A stretch of 64,000 nucleotides of DNA from Cordia subcordata (Eukaryota > Streptophyta > Magnoliopsida > Boraginales > Cordiaceae): the NCBI GenBank assembly GCA_028554755.1, contig JAPTOF010000007.1, positions 16,601,001 through 16,665,000 on the forward strand, read 5' to 3'. Positions 35,043-46,227 of the stretch are shown in pieces. Below the pieces are notes generated by a model. That model was not told the DNA's origin and searched no databases. It saw only the letters and a list, made by a program, of their open reading frames with translations. Numbering within the stretch: position 1 is the first letter of the stretch; each line of letters begins with the position of its first letter. Both the position numbers and the translations under genes were made by a program.

Positions 35043-35755
35043 ACCCCGTGCATCACACGGGGATTCTATTAGTTTATTTATTATTTATATTTATTTTTAG
35101 AGCAAAATATTTCAAATATAAAAAGAATAAAATTATGCAAAAAATTGCTAATTATACCTATTTGCACCGCCCCTATGAAAATTAGAGTGTAATTAAAAAG
35201 GTCTAATTACACTTATTCACAACTCCCCCCATTAAAATTGGAAGTGCAATTAAGAACGTCCAATTACACCCAATTCACATCTAATTAAATAATTACTTGA
35301 TTAAATAAACATACTTAACTGTATAATTACGCCCCATTACCATGACATTAGACCATATCCATATCCATCATTCTAGTAACACCAGAATGAAAAGCAAACT
35401 GTAAATCAAGGAAAAGTTGAAGATGAACGCTATAATTTTCTTTTAGATAAGCAGAAAAAGAGAAGACACCCAGCATAGCACTTGTGACAAGCACATCTTC
35501 AAACAAAGCTTTTATGAACTAAAAACAAGTCAAGGGCAAAAAAGCATCTTTAACACTAGACACATGACATAAGGGTTAGCAGCCGCTATGCGCCAAGTGC
35601 AGCAAGTGTTAGCAATCCATACACCCCTATATTATGCCATCACTTTCCTGGCAATGCAAACAAATATGACTAGAAGACCAAAAAATGTTATCTCCACATC
35701 ATAATAGTACAAGAGGACCTCTAAAAATTTAGCAAGAAATCGAAAAAATGTAATA

Positions 35756-36088
35756 TCATCGTTTCTTAAAGCCATATTTTTTCCGTTCATAGAATAAGTC
35801 TGTCTTGGCACTTCCCAGATTGACTATCTTGGGACACCCATCTCGGTCTTTCTCTTGCTGTGTACACTCTTTGCAGTAGTAGGCATCAGAAATTCCCACC
35901 CCTCCACAAATGACGCACCGTCCCTGAAAAGATCCATAATTGCACTCGTCACAAACTCGGACAAGTGTGCAAGGACGGACATAAGAATCACAGATGACAC
36001 ATTTGCCATCACATTTTTCACAAAGTCTTCCGATGGCTATTCCTGGCTGCTTTCGGCACATAATCAAATCAGGATGGTGCTTCGCCAT
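35756..36088 (-). CDS. PHF5A: PHF5A / Rds3 homolog, SF3b subunit (P3 copy)
   Basis: A complete 110-codon frame whose predicted protein is identical to that of 23654-23986, including all thirteen cysteines and the basic KKYGFKKR end. The only differences from P2 are three synonymous bases, at Thr76, Ile19 and Gly16. The product is the small zinc-knot subunit of SF3b acting in pre-mRNA branch-site recognition in the nucleus. Its promoter region (38755-38950) has a TATA box and two TGGGCC-type site II motifs, more than the P2 copy, so it may be the better expressed copy; that is inference. Confidence 0.97.
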   Translation of the reverse strand: MAKHHPDLIMCRKQPGIAIGRLCEKCDGKCVICDSYVRPCTLVRVCDECNYGSFQGRCVICGGVGISDAYYCKECTQQEKDRDGCPKIVNLGSAKTDLFYERKKYGFKKR

Positions 36089-36109
36089 ACTTCCAGATGA
36101 AAGGTCCTA

Positions 36110-38756
36110 AAATACCAACCTGCTAGTTGCCTGCACCATGTCATACATCCAAGCATAGTTAGTCGACTTGCAGTGACCACAAGTAAAAATAGATAAATTT
36201 CCATTGTGCATGATTTACAGTGTTGAAAAACATAACAAGATGCCCATTAAAAAAAGCATCTAGGACACGTCGACGCTAAGGTTTAAGAAGCCCCATTAGC
36301 CTACAAATAGACATAGTTCCATAAGACAATTTACAAAAAGCAACTTGCAGAAAATAAATCAGCAACTCATAGAACAAATGCCTTTCTTCTCAAGAGTAAA
36401 ACCGTTAATGCTCAACACATCCTCTCATGTTTCTAAACAAATTTCAACTGTATCTAACCGAGTGAAAGTGAGTTACAGCAGCAGGTGAGACATGGAGTTT
36501 CAGAATTTGAGTTGCCAATGGAAATACAAAAGAACACAGAAATTCCCACCCCAAAAAAAAAAAGGCCACAATCGGTAGACATTTCTTTAAACAATTTGCC
36601 TAACAATTTTCCAACGCATGCTAAGTCACTTGCTATAATTAATCACCTGCGCAAATTACCAACCACTTCATGTTTCAAACTAGAGGAAGTTAATATATCA
36701 GGCCATTTTGCTCCAAGAACTAAAAAGACTAAATGCCAAAATTTTGGGATGCCAACTGTAAACCAACTATTGTGGTCATTTGATATGATGACCTCACCAC
36801 AATCTGTTCTGCAACCTACATAGAACCTACAGAATGTGGGTTAGATATATGGTCAAAGGACCAATAGGATGTCTTGCGCATTACATGGACGATGCACATG
36901 GATTATATTAAGGGACCACCTCATCTAGACGCTCAAACTGTTAAAGGGGTTCATTGTATTTATTTATCTATTTTCAACATGGTATGTTGTATTTATTTCT
37001 GCCTTCAACAGGTCACTCTGGAAGTCACTCCACAGACTTAACCTCAGAGGAAAAGATGATACCACTTCTACAAAATAAACATGCCTAGAAAGCAGTCATC
37101 TCCAGACAAGCACTTGCAAAAGCACAATGACAGAAAATTGGCAAGAGAGAACTGAAGTTTCTACCAGAACTTAACGCGAACATCATAAATAGAAAAGAAA
37201 GTGCATCTATATAGTTCACAGTCTTCATCTATTACGACGCATGGAGAAAAAGGAAGGAAAAGAAGCCAATTAGAAGACAAAGAAAGAAACAAAGAAAACG
37301 TAATAGAAGAAATGCTGAGGAATGAGCAAGTTCAAAGAAACCAATTGGTTGCAAATTATGAAGACAAAAAAAAAAAAAACGTTAACAGGTTGATAACAAG
37401 GGCCAAGCCTAAGATGGAACTCCTGCAGGGCTCAAAATTGAATGCTTTAATCAGATTCAGCACAATGTTTCAGGTGGGACACTTAAACTCTTGGATTTGA
37501 ACACAAAATGACCAAAAGTGGGAGCATTATGTTCCTCCTTGAGTGTCTATTTTTAACGGTGTGTGTCCCAATGAGTAAAAATAATATGACGTTGGTGTAG
37601 AAACACATATCTAGTGACAGTGAAGTACCTCGCTATAGAAAACTGGACACCAGTTACAACAGTTCAAACCGAAGGAAAGACCATTTAAGTTGGAGAAAGT
37701 AACATGAAACAGAGGGACCATTTTGTCCCAGAATGATCTGAACCAAACTCTTGTCCATATAAGGGATACTTCACCGGTCACACTCCTTCACCAGTCATAC
37801 TATGACATTGGAGACATTTTTCTGAAATTCAGTTTCCATGAAGAATTACACCTTTCTCCAGTTCCGAAACAATTTGGTCAATATCTCCAATACTATAAGT
37901 TGTAGGGAGCAACATCACAACAAATATTTACTTGCTTCGCACTTGCCCAATCTAGTGAACAAAAATTGGCCAACTACACAGAGAGACCCCTAGCTCACAC
38001 CCCACCAAAACCTTCCCAGGCCTAACTCTTGTATCATCCACCCTATGAGCCCATGAAAATCGCTGTAAAAGAGATTCAAACTTAAAAATACCTTATGACT
38101 CCCTCTTATAGCCCGTCTAGAGCTCTATAAGGGAGATTCAAACTTCAAAAGTTTTTACCGCTCCGACCTGAAAGTATACATAAAGCACTTTAATTCGTAG
38201 AACAATCGCAGCCTTAATCTATTTTGAAAGAAAAGCGATTGCAAAAAGACAAGGTTCACGGAAAGAGTGAACACATAGAAACAGACAAGTATGTAGGAGA
38301 GACATGGACAGTCGAAAACAAAAGAGATTTACAAGTAAATAGTTCTGCTGCGTTTTGGGAAAAAAGAAGGAAGAATATTTATGTAACTACCAAGCCCAAT
38401 TATTCGTGTTACACAGTGATTTCTAACGCAAACTGATCCAAAAACTTCCCGCAACAAGAAACACAAAGGGCGAGAGATGCTTCGCTCATATCTCTCTTTT
38501 GTCATCCCAATTGTTTCTTTTCAAGCACAGGCAAGCCAATGAGCTTTTCAATCTCTAGTTTCCTATGTACCCATTATCGCGCCAAGTATAAAAATCACAA
38601 CAAAACACACATTACAAATTCGCACAAGAAACAATTCAAACCAACACATTGAGCTCCTAGGGTTTCACTATCCAAACATCTAATAAAGGACAAAAAATAA
38701 GAAAACAAAAACAATATTGGTGTTATGCAAAGGTTTGAGAGGGCAAACCTGTAATT
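36110..38756 (-). other. Probable 5'UTR intron of PHF5A (P3)
   Basis: Equivalent to 24010-26527. The donor CAG|GTTTGCC lies on the minus strand at about 38750-38756. The plus-strand 112-codon frame 36485-36823 lies inside. AAACCCTAG (minus strand, about 38657-38665) is conserved. Confidence 0.5.
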
Positions 38757-38845
38757 TCTCCGGATTCGGCACACGAGATTGAGACGCTCTTTAAGCCGCT
38801 AAAGCAAATTTTGCATCACAGAAGTAAACGTGTGCTAAGGTGAGA

Positions 38846-38852
38846 ATTTATA
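38846..38852 (-). promoter_or_regulatory. TATA box of PHF5A (P3), with site II motifs upstream
   Basis: TATAAAT on the minus strand. TGGGCC occurs on the plus strand twice, at about 38914-38919 and 38932-38937, within 90 bp upstream of the TATA box. Site II (TGGGCY) elements are common in plant housekeeping promoters. In P2 the first of these has become TGGGAC. Confidence 0.6.
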
Positions 38853-38975
38853 AACGAGGAAACTAAGAAAACCGACTTGGGCAGAAGAGTCCAGATTCTT
38901 GTGGGATTTCTATTGGGCCGTGTTTTGCATATGGGCCTTGTTCATTTATTGGGGCCTATAGCCAATATAGTTTAA

Positions 38976-39416
38976 GAGCCCGTTTGGCTAAACTTTGACC
39001 AACTTATAAGCCCAAAAGAAAAATCTACAAGTTTGGTAAGCGAGATTTTAAGTTGCGTATAGGAGCTTATAAGCTGATAACAAATAATAATAATAATAAT
39101 AATAAGAAAGAAAGAAACTTCCACATACATTTGTAAAGACAATTTTTGCTCTTCAACTTCCACATACATTTGTAAAGATTTTTTTTGCTCTTCAAAAATT
39201 CACTTTTTGACAATTTTTTATTTATGACATGTCCTTTTTCAGTCATTATAACTATTAATGCTATTTATAAGCACTTATTATCAAATATGTTAATATTTTT
39301 TGAACACATATTATCCAAACACATCTTCACTTATTTATCATTTCCTTATAAGTAAATTTTTGCTTTTAAACAAGCTACTTATAAGCACTTAAAAATAAGC
39401 TTTGCTAAATGGGCTC
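38976..39416. mobile_element. Tourist-like MITE upstream of PHF5A (P3)
   Basis: Ends GAGCCCGTTTGG and CTAAATGGGCTC, flanked by TAA at 38973-38975 and 39417-39419. This is the cleanest of the three copies. It contains an (AAT)n run and an internal 41-bp tandem duplication near 39115-39190. No ORF. Confidence 0.8.
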
Positions 39417-40047
39417 TAAATTTGAAATTAACGGATATTAACTTTTTTGAGTTTAATAAGATGTGATTGACAACTAACTCTAAATTTTAATAAAAAAAAG
39501 TCAAATTCGATGCCGTATTATTTAACTTATCTTATATAACGACACACTCATTTTATATTTGAAGTTGCAAAAGATAAAAAATAATTTTTTATATTATCTT
39601 CATAAATTAATATTATATTTTTATCCATGTTTATTAATTCAATGAGGATGGGCTAAGCCTAATAATGTACCTCTAAGCCATAAACTATCTATTGTTTCAT
39701 AGTTTGTTACAATATTTTTCTATTTAATAAAAGTTATTGTTTTCCCAAACTAAATAGCTACCTTTGATATTACTCATGGTTTTTTTGGATATCTAACAGT
39801 TATTTTATTATTAATTATCTTCAAACGCATTGAAGATTAATTTATTTTATTATTAATTATCTTCAAATGCATTGAAGATTAATTTAAATTAATCTTTTTT
39901 CAAAAAAAATGCTTTCTGTAACTTTGAAAAAAAAGTAATGAATTAAATTTTTACCAAATTTCAGCTTTTCAAATAATAAAATTAAATACTTTTCCATTAA
40001 AATAAAAAAAACTACTCCTCGAGAAAATGGATTGTGGTTGAGGGAGG

Positions 40048-41302
40048 GGGAAATCTTATACTATGCACCTGTAGGTGCATGTTGCAAGGTGCACCTGAGG
40101 GTGCTATGAAATCACACTACATAATGCACTTTTTCTTTCTTTCTTTCTTTTTTTTTTTTTTTTTTTGCTATAATTCTTCTCTTCTCTCCACTGTTTCATG
40201 ATAAAAACTAAATCTCACAAAACCCAAAATATAATTCTTCAATTTAATTTGTTCAACAACTCAACAAAGATATCAAATCAAAATCATAGCTCAATTTAAT
40301 CAAAATGACTAAAGCAACAACATCTAAAGAAATAGAAAATATCAAATCTGAAGTAATAACGTCCAAAAAAATAAAAAACATCGGTAACTTTGAATTTTTA
40401 GTTATGAACAAAAATATATAAATCTGACGAAGCTTTTCATGAACAAACAGAGATTGAATAATCAATAAATAATTCTGGTAGTTTCAACCAATTTCAATTA
40501 CAAACAGATATTTTGATGCATAATATGCTACTGAACAAACAACAATACGCTATAGAATAAAAACTTATAAAACACCGAACAAACAATAATATGCTACTGC
40601 TACTGAACAAATAATAATTGCCTATTGAACAAACAGTTATAAAACACTGAACAAACAATAACAGACTACAGAACAAATAGTTATAGAATACTGAACAAAC
40701 AGTTATAATATTGAACAAACAATAATAAGCGACTGAACAAATAATAATAGTCTACTGAAAAACAATAAAAGGCTACTAAACAAATATTTATAGAGCACTG
40801 AACAAATAGATATAAAACACTGAACAAATAATAATTGTCTACTGAAAAAAAAAACAGTTATGAAATACTAAACAAACAATAATAACCTTCTAAACAAACA
40901 GTTATAGAATACCGAACAAGCAATAATAGGCTAACAATAATAGTCTATTAAACAAATAACAATAAATTACTGAATATATACCAATTTTTCAAATACACAC
41001 ACCAGAACCAATTGTCACAAATATGACTAAACAGAGATGCAGAGAGAGAAAAAATAAAGGCAAAGAAAAAGATTGTAGAGAGAGAACATAAACAAAGAGA
41101 GAAAAAATAGAGACGTAGAGAAAGAGAGATAATAGAGATAAAGAAAGACATAGATTGAAGAGACGAAGAGAGAGAATAGAGATGTAGAGAGAGAAAGAAA
41201 ACAGAGATAGAAAAAGATCTATGCACATGACTCTTTGTATTCTTTTTTTTTTTTTTAATATATGAAGGACCACATAGATGGGGGTGCACCTTATAATTTC
41301 CC
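40048..41302. mobile_element. Non-autonomous TIR element (MULE-like?) with internal minisatellite
   Basis: Present only in S5, so its limits are clear by comparison. The ends are GGGAAATC and ATTTCCC, with GCACC/GGTGCACC shortly inside both. Purine-rich flanks (GAGGGAGGG and GAGAGGAGG) could be a decayed 9-bp duplication but are low-complexity. It contains a perfect palindrome ATGCACCT-GT-AGGTGCAT (40063-40080), a T-rich run, a CTGAACAAACAATAATA minisatellite (about 40490-40980) and a GA-rich stretch (about 41036-41215). Minus-strand frames over the last two are low-complexity artefacts. Confidence 0.6.
40490..40980 (+). repeat. Minisatellite of CTGAACAAACAATAATA-type units
   Basis: More than ten imperfect repeats of about 20-35 bp built on TACTGAACAAACAATAATA, with frequent single-base and length variants. 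Lies inside the 40048-41302 element. Confidence 0.8.
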
Positions 41303-41503
41303 GAGAGGAGGGGTGTCGGTGTTTTTTAAAACCCAACCCAAACTAGTCTCAAGTTTGGTAAATTATTGTAGTCCATGGAAGGTGATAATAGCTATATAGA
41401 TGCATTTTTCAAACATTAAACATTTTTTGTGGGAAATTTTTGAAGGAAGGATTCCAAAAATCAAGTGAAGTTGATCTTTGAATTTATTCATTGTACATAA
41501 ACA

Positions 41504-42151
41504 GTAGTGTTTTACCGTGTGATGCACAGGTTTTGATATTTATATAATATGATATAATAGTAAAAATTATATGAAGATATTAAAATTAAAAAGTACTTTT
41601 GATAATTATTTCGATATTTATATGATATGTTAGTACCCTAATGATTATTTTTATGTCTTCATTATTGTTAATGGTTAAATTTGACAATTAATGTGGGGGA
41701 TAAAATATAAATATATTTTATCATATTAAATTTTTAACATTAATTACAACTTTCACATTTTGTAAAATTTAATAATTTCGAGGGAAAAAATCATGATGAT
41801 ATATAGTAAAGAAATTATTTTTCCATTTCATTTTACTATATTTATTTATTTATTGGATTTTCATAGGAAATTTTGTAACTATTACAATTTTTTTAATGGC
41901 AAGCAAAAAAAATTAGCTTTTTGTAAAAGGTAAGCGATAAATTTGTTCGTTATAGATGGCAAGCCCTATGCAGAGCTAAAAAAGTGCTTACTTTTTATTA
42001 AGGTATGCAACAGACACATCAGTAACAACACTACACGTTACTTGCATTAAGACTACGTCCCACGTACAAATGGCGACCTCAAAAAAAGACTCGTCTGCAA
42101 TAAATTGCAAAATTGAAATATGCTGGTTTCTGGTTTATAATATAGTATAGA
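41504..42151 (-). mobile_element. Non-autonomous Helitron-like element in S5
   Basis: On the minus strand it starts TCTATACTATATTATAA at 42151, next to an A, and ends CTAC (41504-41507). The hairpin region GTGCATCACAC is near 41517-41528. It is the copy closest to a CTRR ending. Confidence 0.5.
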
Positions 42152-42470
42152 TGTGTATAATAAATAATTCCCTAAGAGTTGACCGGACACCGATATATTA
42201 CCGCTCAATAAGAGTGAATTCAGTATTTGTCTATCAAAGATGCACTCTTATACTTCTCGAGGCTTCCTTGTAAATTTTTTTGGCAGGAACATAGCACCTC
42301 GCCTAATTGCCTCCTTCTCTTGCTTAACCAAAGCCTCCTTTGCTAATAATATTATATAATTACTATTGCAGACCTACAACTTTAATTTTTGGATAGGCTA
42401 ACCTACATAGACCCTTAGTCCTTAGCGAGCCTCTTTTACTTTGTTGTATGACTTAAAAAACAAAACATTA

Positions 42471-42774
42471 ATAGACGCCCTTTCCTAAAGCCCATCTATT
42501 TTATCTATTAAAATATTTTAGTTGATTTTAAGTGAAGTGTCACATAACATTCTTCCAAATATTATATTATCTTTTTATTTATATATAAATCTATTTTATA
42601 TGAAAATGTACAATTATTTATTATTTATTTTTTATATTTGTTTCTTATAATGTATTATAATCTTTAAACATGATAGCTGTCACTTGCTTCTTTAATTGAC
42701 TTTAATTTACTGTTTGTTTTCTTAACTACAACGGAAGACTTTGTTTTTAGAGCTAGTTAAAAGACTAGAATTAA
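42471..42774. other. AT-rich intergenic DNA, nothing recognised
   Basis: Single-copy in this window, no long frame and no repeat termini seen. Confidence 0.6.
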
Positions 42775-43472
42775 GGTTTTGTTTGGTTTGCTAGAATAGC
42801 TTAGAATAGAATGGTCACTGCAGCTTATGATTCTTTTTCTTTTGTTTGATCAGACTAACTGAAGTTGAAAAGCTCATTCCTATGGAATGGCCTTTCTAGA
42901 AAAAAAATAGGAAAATTCATTCTTTAGTCAAAATCCAAGGAATGAGTATTTTAACTTAAGTGGGAATCAATAGAAAATAAAGTGACATCTCAAAAATAAT
43001 CTATTCCCATCTATTATTGAACAAGTTCTCAACCATTATTTAAAAATAAAAGACTAAAATTAAAAATTAAAAAATTCTAAAAATTTGAAACGTAAAAAAA
43101 TTTAAAAATTAAATTTTTAAAAATAAACATAAAATTTTGAAAAATTAAAAACAAACATGTCTATTCTATTTTTGACTCTAATCTAGTTGGAAAACACGTG
43201 CATTTTTATAGATTGTTAACGTTTCTCTTTTAATTATGTTAAAAAAGTAAATAAATTGAAACATCACGTCAGAATAAAAATAATAGAATAAGTAATGTTA
43301 TATTTGTTGCTAATCAAAAGATTGACAAGAGTATTTTAGTTAATATTAATATTGTATAAAATTAGTTATTATGCATAAACTTAAATTTATGCCAAATAAA
43401 AGAATAAGTGTATTTCTTTTAATAGAATTAATTTTCAAGCCTTTCTAACTTTTTAAAATATTTTTACCATAC

Positions 43473-44876
43473 TATTGGCTTAATATTGCATATTATAATG
43501 TTTTAATGATTTTTATGATGTAAATTTTACCTTAGTTACTAAAGCATCTTGTGAGCTTGATTGCACATCCTAAAATAGGTGGTTGGAAGTAATGGAAGGT
43601 GTTAGTCTTGAACCTTGGTCGAAGTATGCTTATCCAAGATTAGAGCTCAAGCTTGAAGAGAAAGAAGATGAGGAGTCATAAGGTGGAGACGAGGTATCAT
43701 AAGTGGTACCGGAACAAATGCTCATTGTGAGTAACCTTAGGTTCACCGTAATAGCTCACAACTTTTATTTCTTCATTGCATACTTTTCTTTCAATTCATA
43801 TAAGCAATGGTTTACAAAATTCAAGTCTTGATTTCATTGCATGCAAGCTTGTTTTCTTCAAACAAAGGTGTTGGCTTAATTTTGAGCTTCATTTGATCTT
43901 GAAAAACTTTTTTGAACTTGGTTGGGACTTGCTAAAAAATCTTGATTTTGAGTTAGAAGTGTTTCGGACTTATTTGGCTTTGATTCCAGATACTCTTAAG
44001 TAGCTGAACCCCTATCCAGCCAACTACACGATTAGGAGGTCGCCCAACCTAATCAGAATGTCAACGGGTAAAGTCGATCCCCTTACCGGTCGACTGGCTA
44101 AGGCGTCTGCCCTAGTCAGTGAGTCAGAGCAGTAAGCCGGACCCCCAGTTGGTTGACTGGTCAAGTACCTGGCTTGCTGTACAGCATTAAATACTGTAGT
44201 TGTTTCTACCTGTTATAAACCACTTCTTTCACTCTTTTCTCACCTACCTATGCCCTAACTCAAAAAATCTCTTTAAATACACTTCCATAACATTCAAGAG
44301 AGATCATCTAAGCTTGTAAAACTCTTTCATATCATTTATTGCTTAGACATCCTTGAGCATATTGAGCTATTATACTGAAACTCTTTGAGCATTCAAGAGT
44401 TTCATTTTCCTACATCTACTTTCAAAAAGTTGTACTACTCTACACATTTCTTACTTCGTCTATTGTATACACACACTTTATAAGCTAAAAAGTCTTGAAA
44501 GAAACATTTACTCAGCTTGTGAAAGTGTGGGACAATCCTAAAGAGTGGGACTCTTGGGTTCTTTGAAATTAGGTTTCAAAGAGGTGTGTTACTTGGTTTG
44601 TGCTTTACCAAGTCTTAAAAAAGCATCCATAGTGGAGATATTGAAGTTTTAAGGGGAGCTTCCTTAGGCGGTCGACGTAAGCAAAGCTGAACAACCTAAA
44701 AATTATTTGTTTTCTTCCTCTTTCTCTTTACTTTTAATTACTTGCTATATTTGATTGCTTGGTGTTTGTTGGATTGCCTATGTGAAATTAATTGCTTTGA
44801 TTGATAATTTTTTATTCTAAAAATTAGTCAATATCTTAATTCACCCCCTCTCCCCGTTAAGATATTTGCCCCAACA
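43473..44876 (+). repeat. 5' LTR of the Sirevirus-like element
   Basis: Matches 51886-53205 along its length, starting TATTGGCTTAATATTGCATA and ending GCCCCAACA. It contains repeated GGTCGACTGG-type words near 44040-44160. Confidence 0.93.
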
Positions 44877-44930
44877 AGTGGTATCGAGAGCTAGGGTTCT
44901 ACCTATAGTTTAACAACTAGTAGAATTTAA

Positions 44931-45960
44931 TTGGAAAATATGGAATGTATTTCAATCGAACAAGTACCTCTTTTTGATGACACAAATTATGCTTTTTGGA
45001 AAATGAAGATGAAAATGGTTATTCAATCACCTGACTATAAAGCTTGGAAAATAATAGAAAATGGATCTACTTTGCCAACTAAATTGGAAGGGGATAGGAG
45101 AGTCTTTAAACCCAAAAATGAATGGATTGATGAGGATATCAAATTGTTTGAACTAAATCAAAAGGCCTGACACTACTTATTTAATGCCTTGAATGAAACC
45201 AAATTTGCTAGGATAATAGGGTGTATTTCGGCCAAGGAACGTTGGGACCAATTAGAGGTAACCTATGAAGGGACTAGCCAAGTCAAATAATCTAGGATAG
45301 TAATGCTTGAGCATAAGTATGAATTATTTAAGATGTTTCCTAATAGAAGCGTTGAGCAAATGTATTTAAGATTTGTTGAAATCACTAATGGCCTAAAGGT
45401 ACTCGGGAAGAACTGTCCAAATGTTGCAAAAGTGAGAAAAGTGCTAAGGAGCTTGCCATCTTCATGGTAACCCAAGGTGACGGCCATCAAAGAAGCCAAG
45501 AACCTTAACACATTAGAGCTAAATGAACTTATTAGGTCACTTATGACTCATGACCTTAAGGTGAAAGACCTTGAAGAGGAAGATAAGAAGATGAAGAGGT
45601 TTATTGCACTTGTAGCATCAAAATACACAACTAGTGAAGATGAAGATGATGAGAAGGACCTGAAGGATGAGGAGATATCATTTCTTGCTCAAAACTTCAA
45701 GAAATTCATGAAGTTCAGAAGAATGAAGAAAAGAGCCTCTTATAACAACAACAATTGGAAGAGAAAGGGAAAAGAAGTCAAGGAAACCAAGAAGCCAAAA
45801 TAAGTGAGAAATGATGAGTTGAAGTGCTTCAATTGCAACAAGTTGGGGCACATAAAGGCAAATTGTCCAAGGCTTGCAAAGAAAAAGGAAGGCAAAACAC
45901 TCAAGGAGACTTGGGGGACCCCCAAGAGCAAAGAGGACATGGAGGAGTAACATGAAATAG
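44931..45960 (+). pseudogene. Sirevirus-like gag remnant
   Basis: The start codon is probably at 44931 (MENMECISIEQVPLFDDTNY). The UBN2-type gag region continues through FWKMKMKMVIQSPDY, a stop at 45168-45170, and later LRSLPSSW and EAKNLNTLELNELIRSLMTH (45477 on). A CCHC zinc knuckle CFNCNKLGHIKANC is encoded near 45829-45870, beyond another stop. Four or more nonsense codons disable it. Confidence 0.85.
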
Positions 45961-46227
45961 CTAACTTTTGCCTCATGGCCAATGAGCATGAGGTACAATC
46001 TTCACCTCCTATATCTAGTTATTATTTATCTAGTGAGGAAGAGGAAGAGAAGTTTACTTTTAAGGAACTAAAGGAGGCATTTTTCAAATCTCTTTGATGA
46101 TTTTTCACTAGCTTTAGCAAAAAACAAACAAATGCATAGGAAGATAAAGCTTGCTTTTGATGAAAAGGAGATTTTAGAAAAGAAAAACACTTCCCTACTC
46201 GAAAATATTGAGAAATTGAAAAATTAA

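Larger units (their letters stand above)
33922..35072 (+). mobile_element. Internally deleted Helitron derivative, unit 2
   Basis: Starts TCTTCTTT after an A. It ends with the hairpin CCCCGTG-CATCA-CACGGGG (35044-35062) and a terminal TTAG (35069-35072) that has drifted from CTAG. A tandem duplication of about 75 bp (34893-34967 and 34968-35042) just before the hairpin makes it longer than the unit-1 copy. Confidence 0.65.
33427..35343. mobile_element. hAT-like TIR element at the S-P junction, unit 2
   Basis: Homologous to 21379-23233, with left end GGTCTGTTTGGACATC. The flanks have drifted to AAGATTA and GACATTA. It carries the Helitron derivative 33922-35072. Confidence 0.45.
35351..39922 (-). 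repeat. P block copy 3 (intact PHF5A unit)
   Basis: Third PHF5A-bearing unit, collinear with P2 across the coding exon, intron, first exon, promoter and MITE. It retains about 70 bp (near 38200-38270) that P2 has lost around 26140, and keeps both site II-like motifs. Confidence 0.88.
39923..42470. repeat. S block copy 5, lacking the hAT-like element
   Basis: Homologous to S1 from TTTGAAAAA to AAAACATTA at 42470, interrupted by an insertion at 40048-41302. Homology ends exactly at the AACATTA that flanks the TIR element in the other copies. What follows (ATAGACGCCC) matches nothing else in the window. Confidence 0.82.

Noticed and set aside
40948..41336. Overlapping minus-strand frames of 113 and 115 codons rich in Ser, Leu and Phe
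   Set aside because: They are translations of GA-rich microsatellite DNA inside a transposon, not proteins.
42450..42490. S5 as an exact empty site of the hAT-like element
   Set aside because: S5 does stop matching at AACATTA, but the next bases (ATAGACG) do not match the right flank of the element (GAGCATATCC), so it cannot be called a clean pre-insertion allele.
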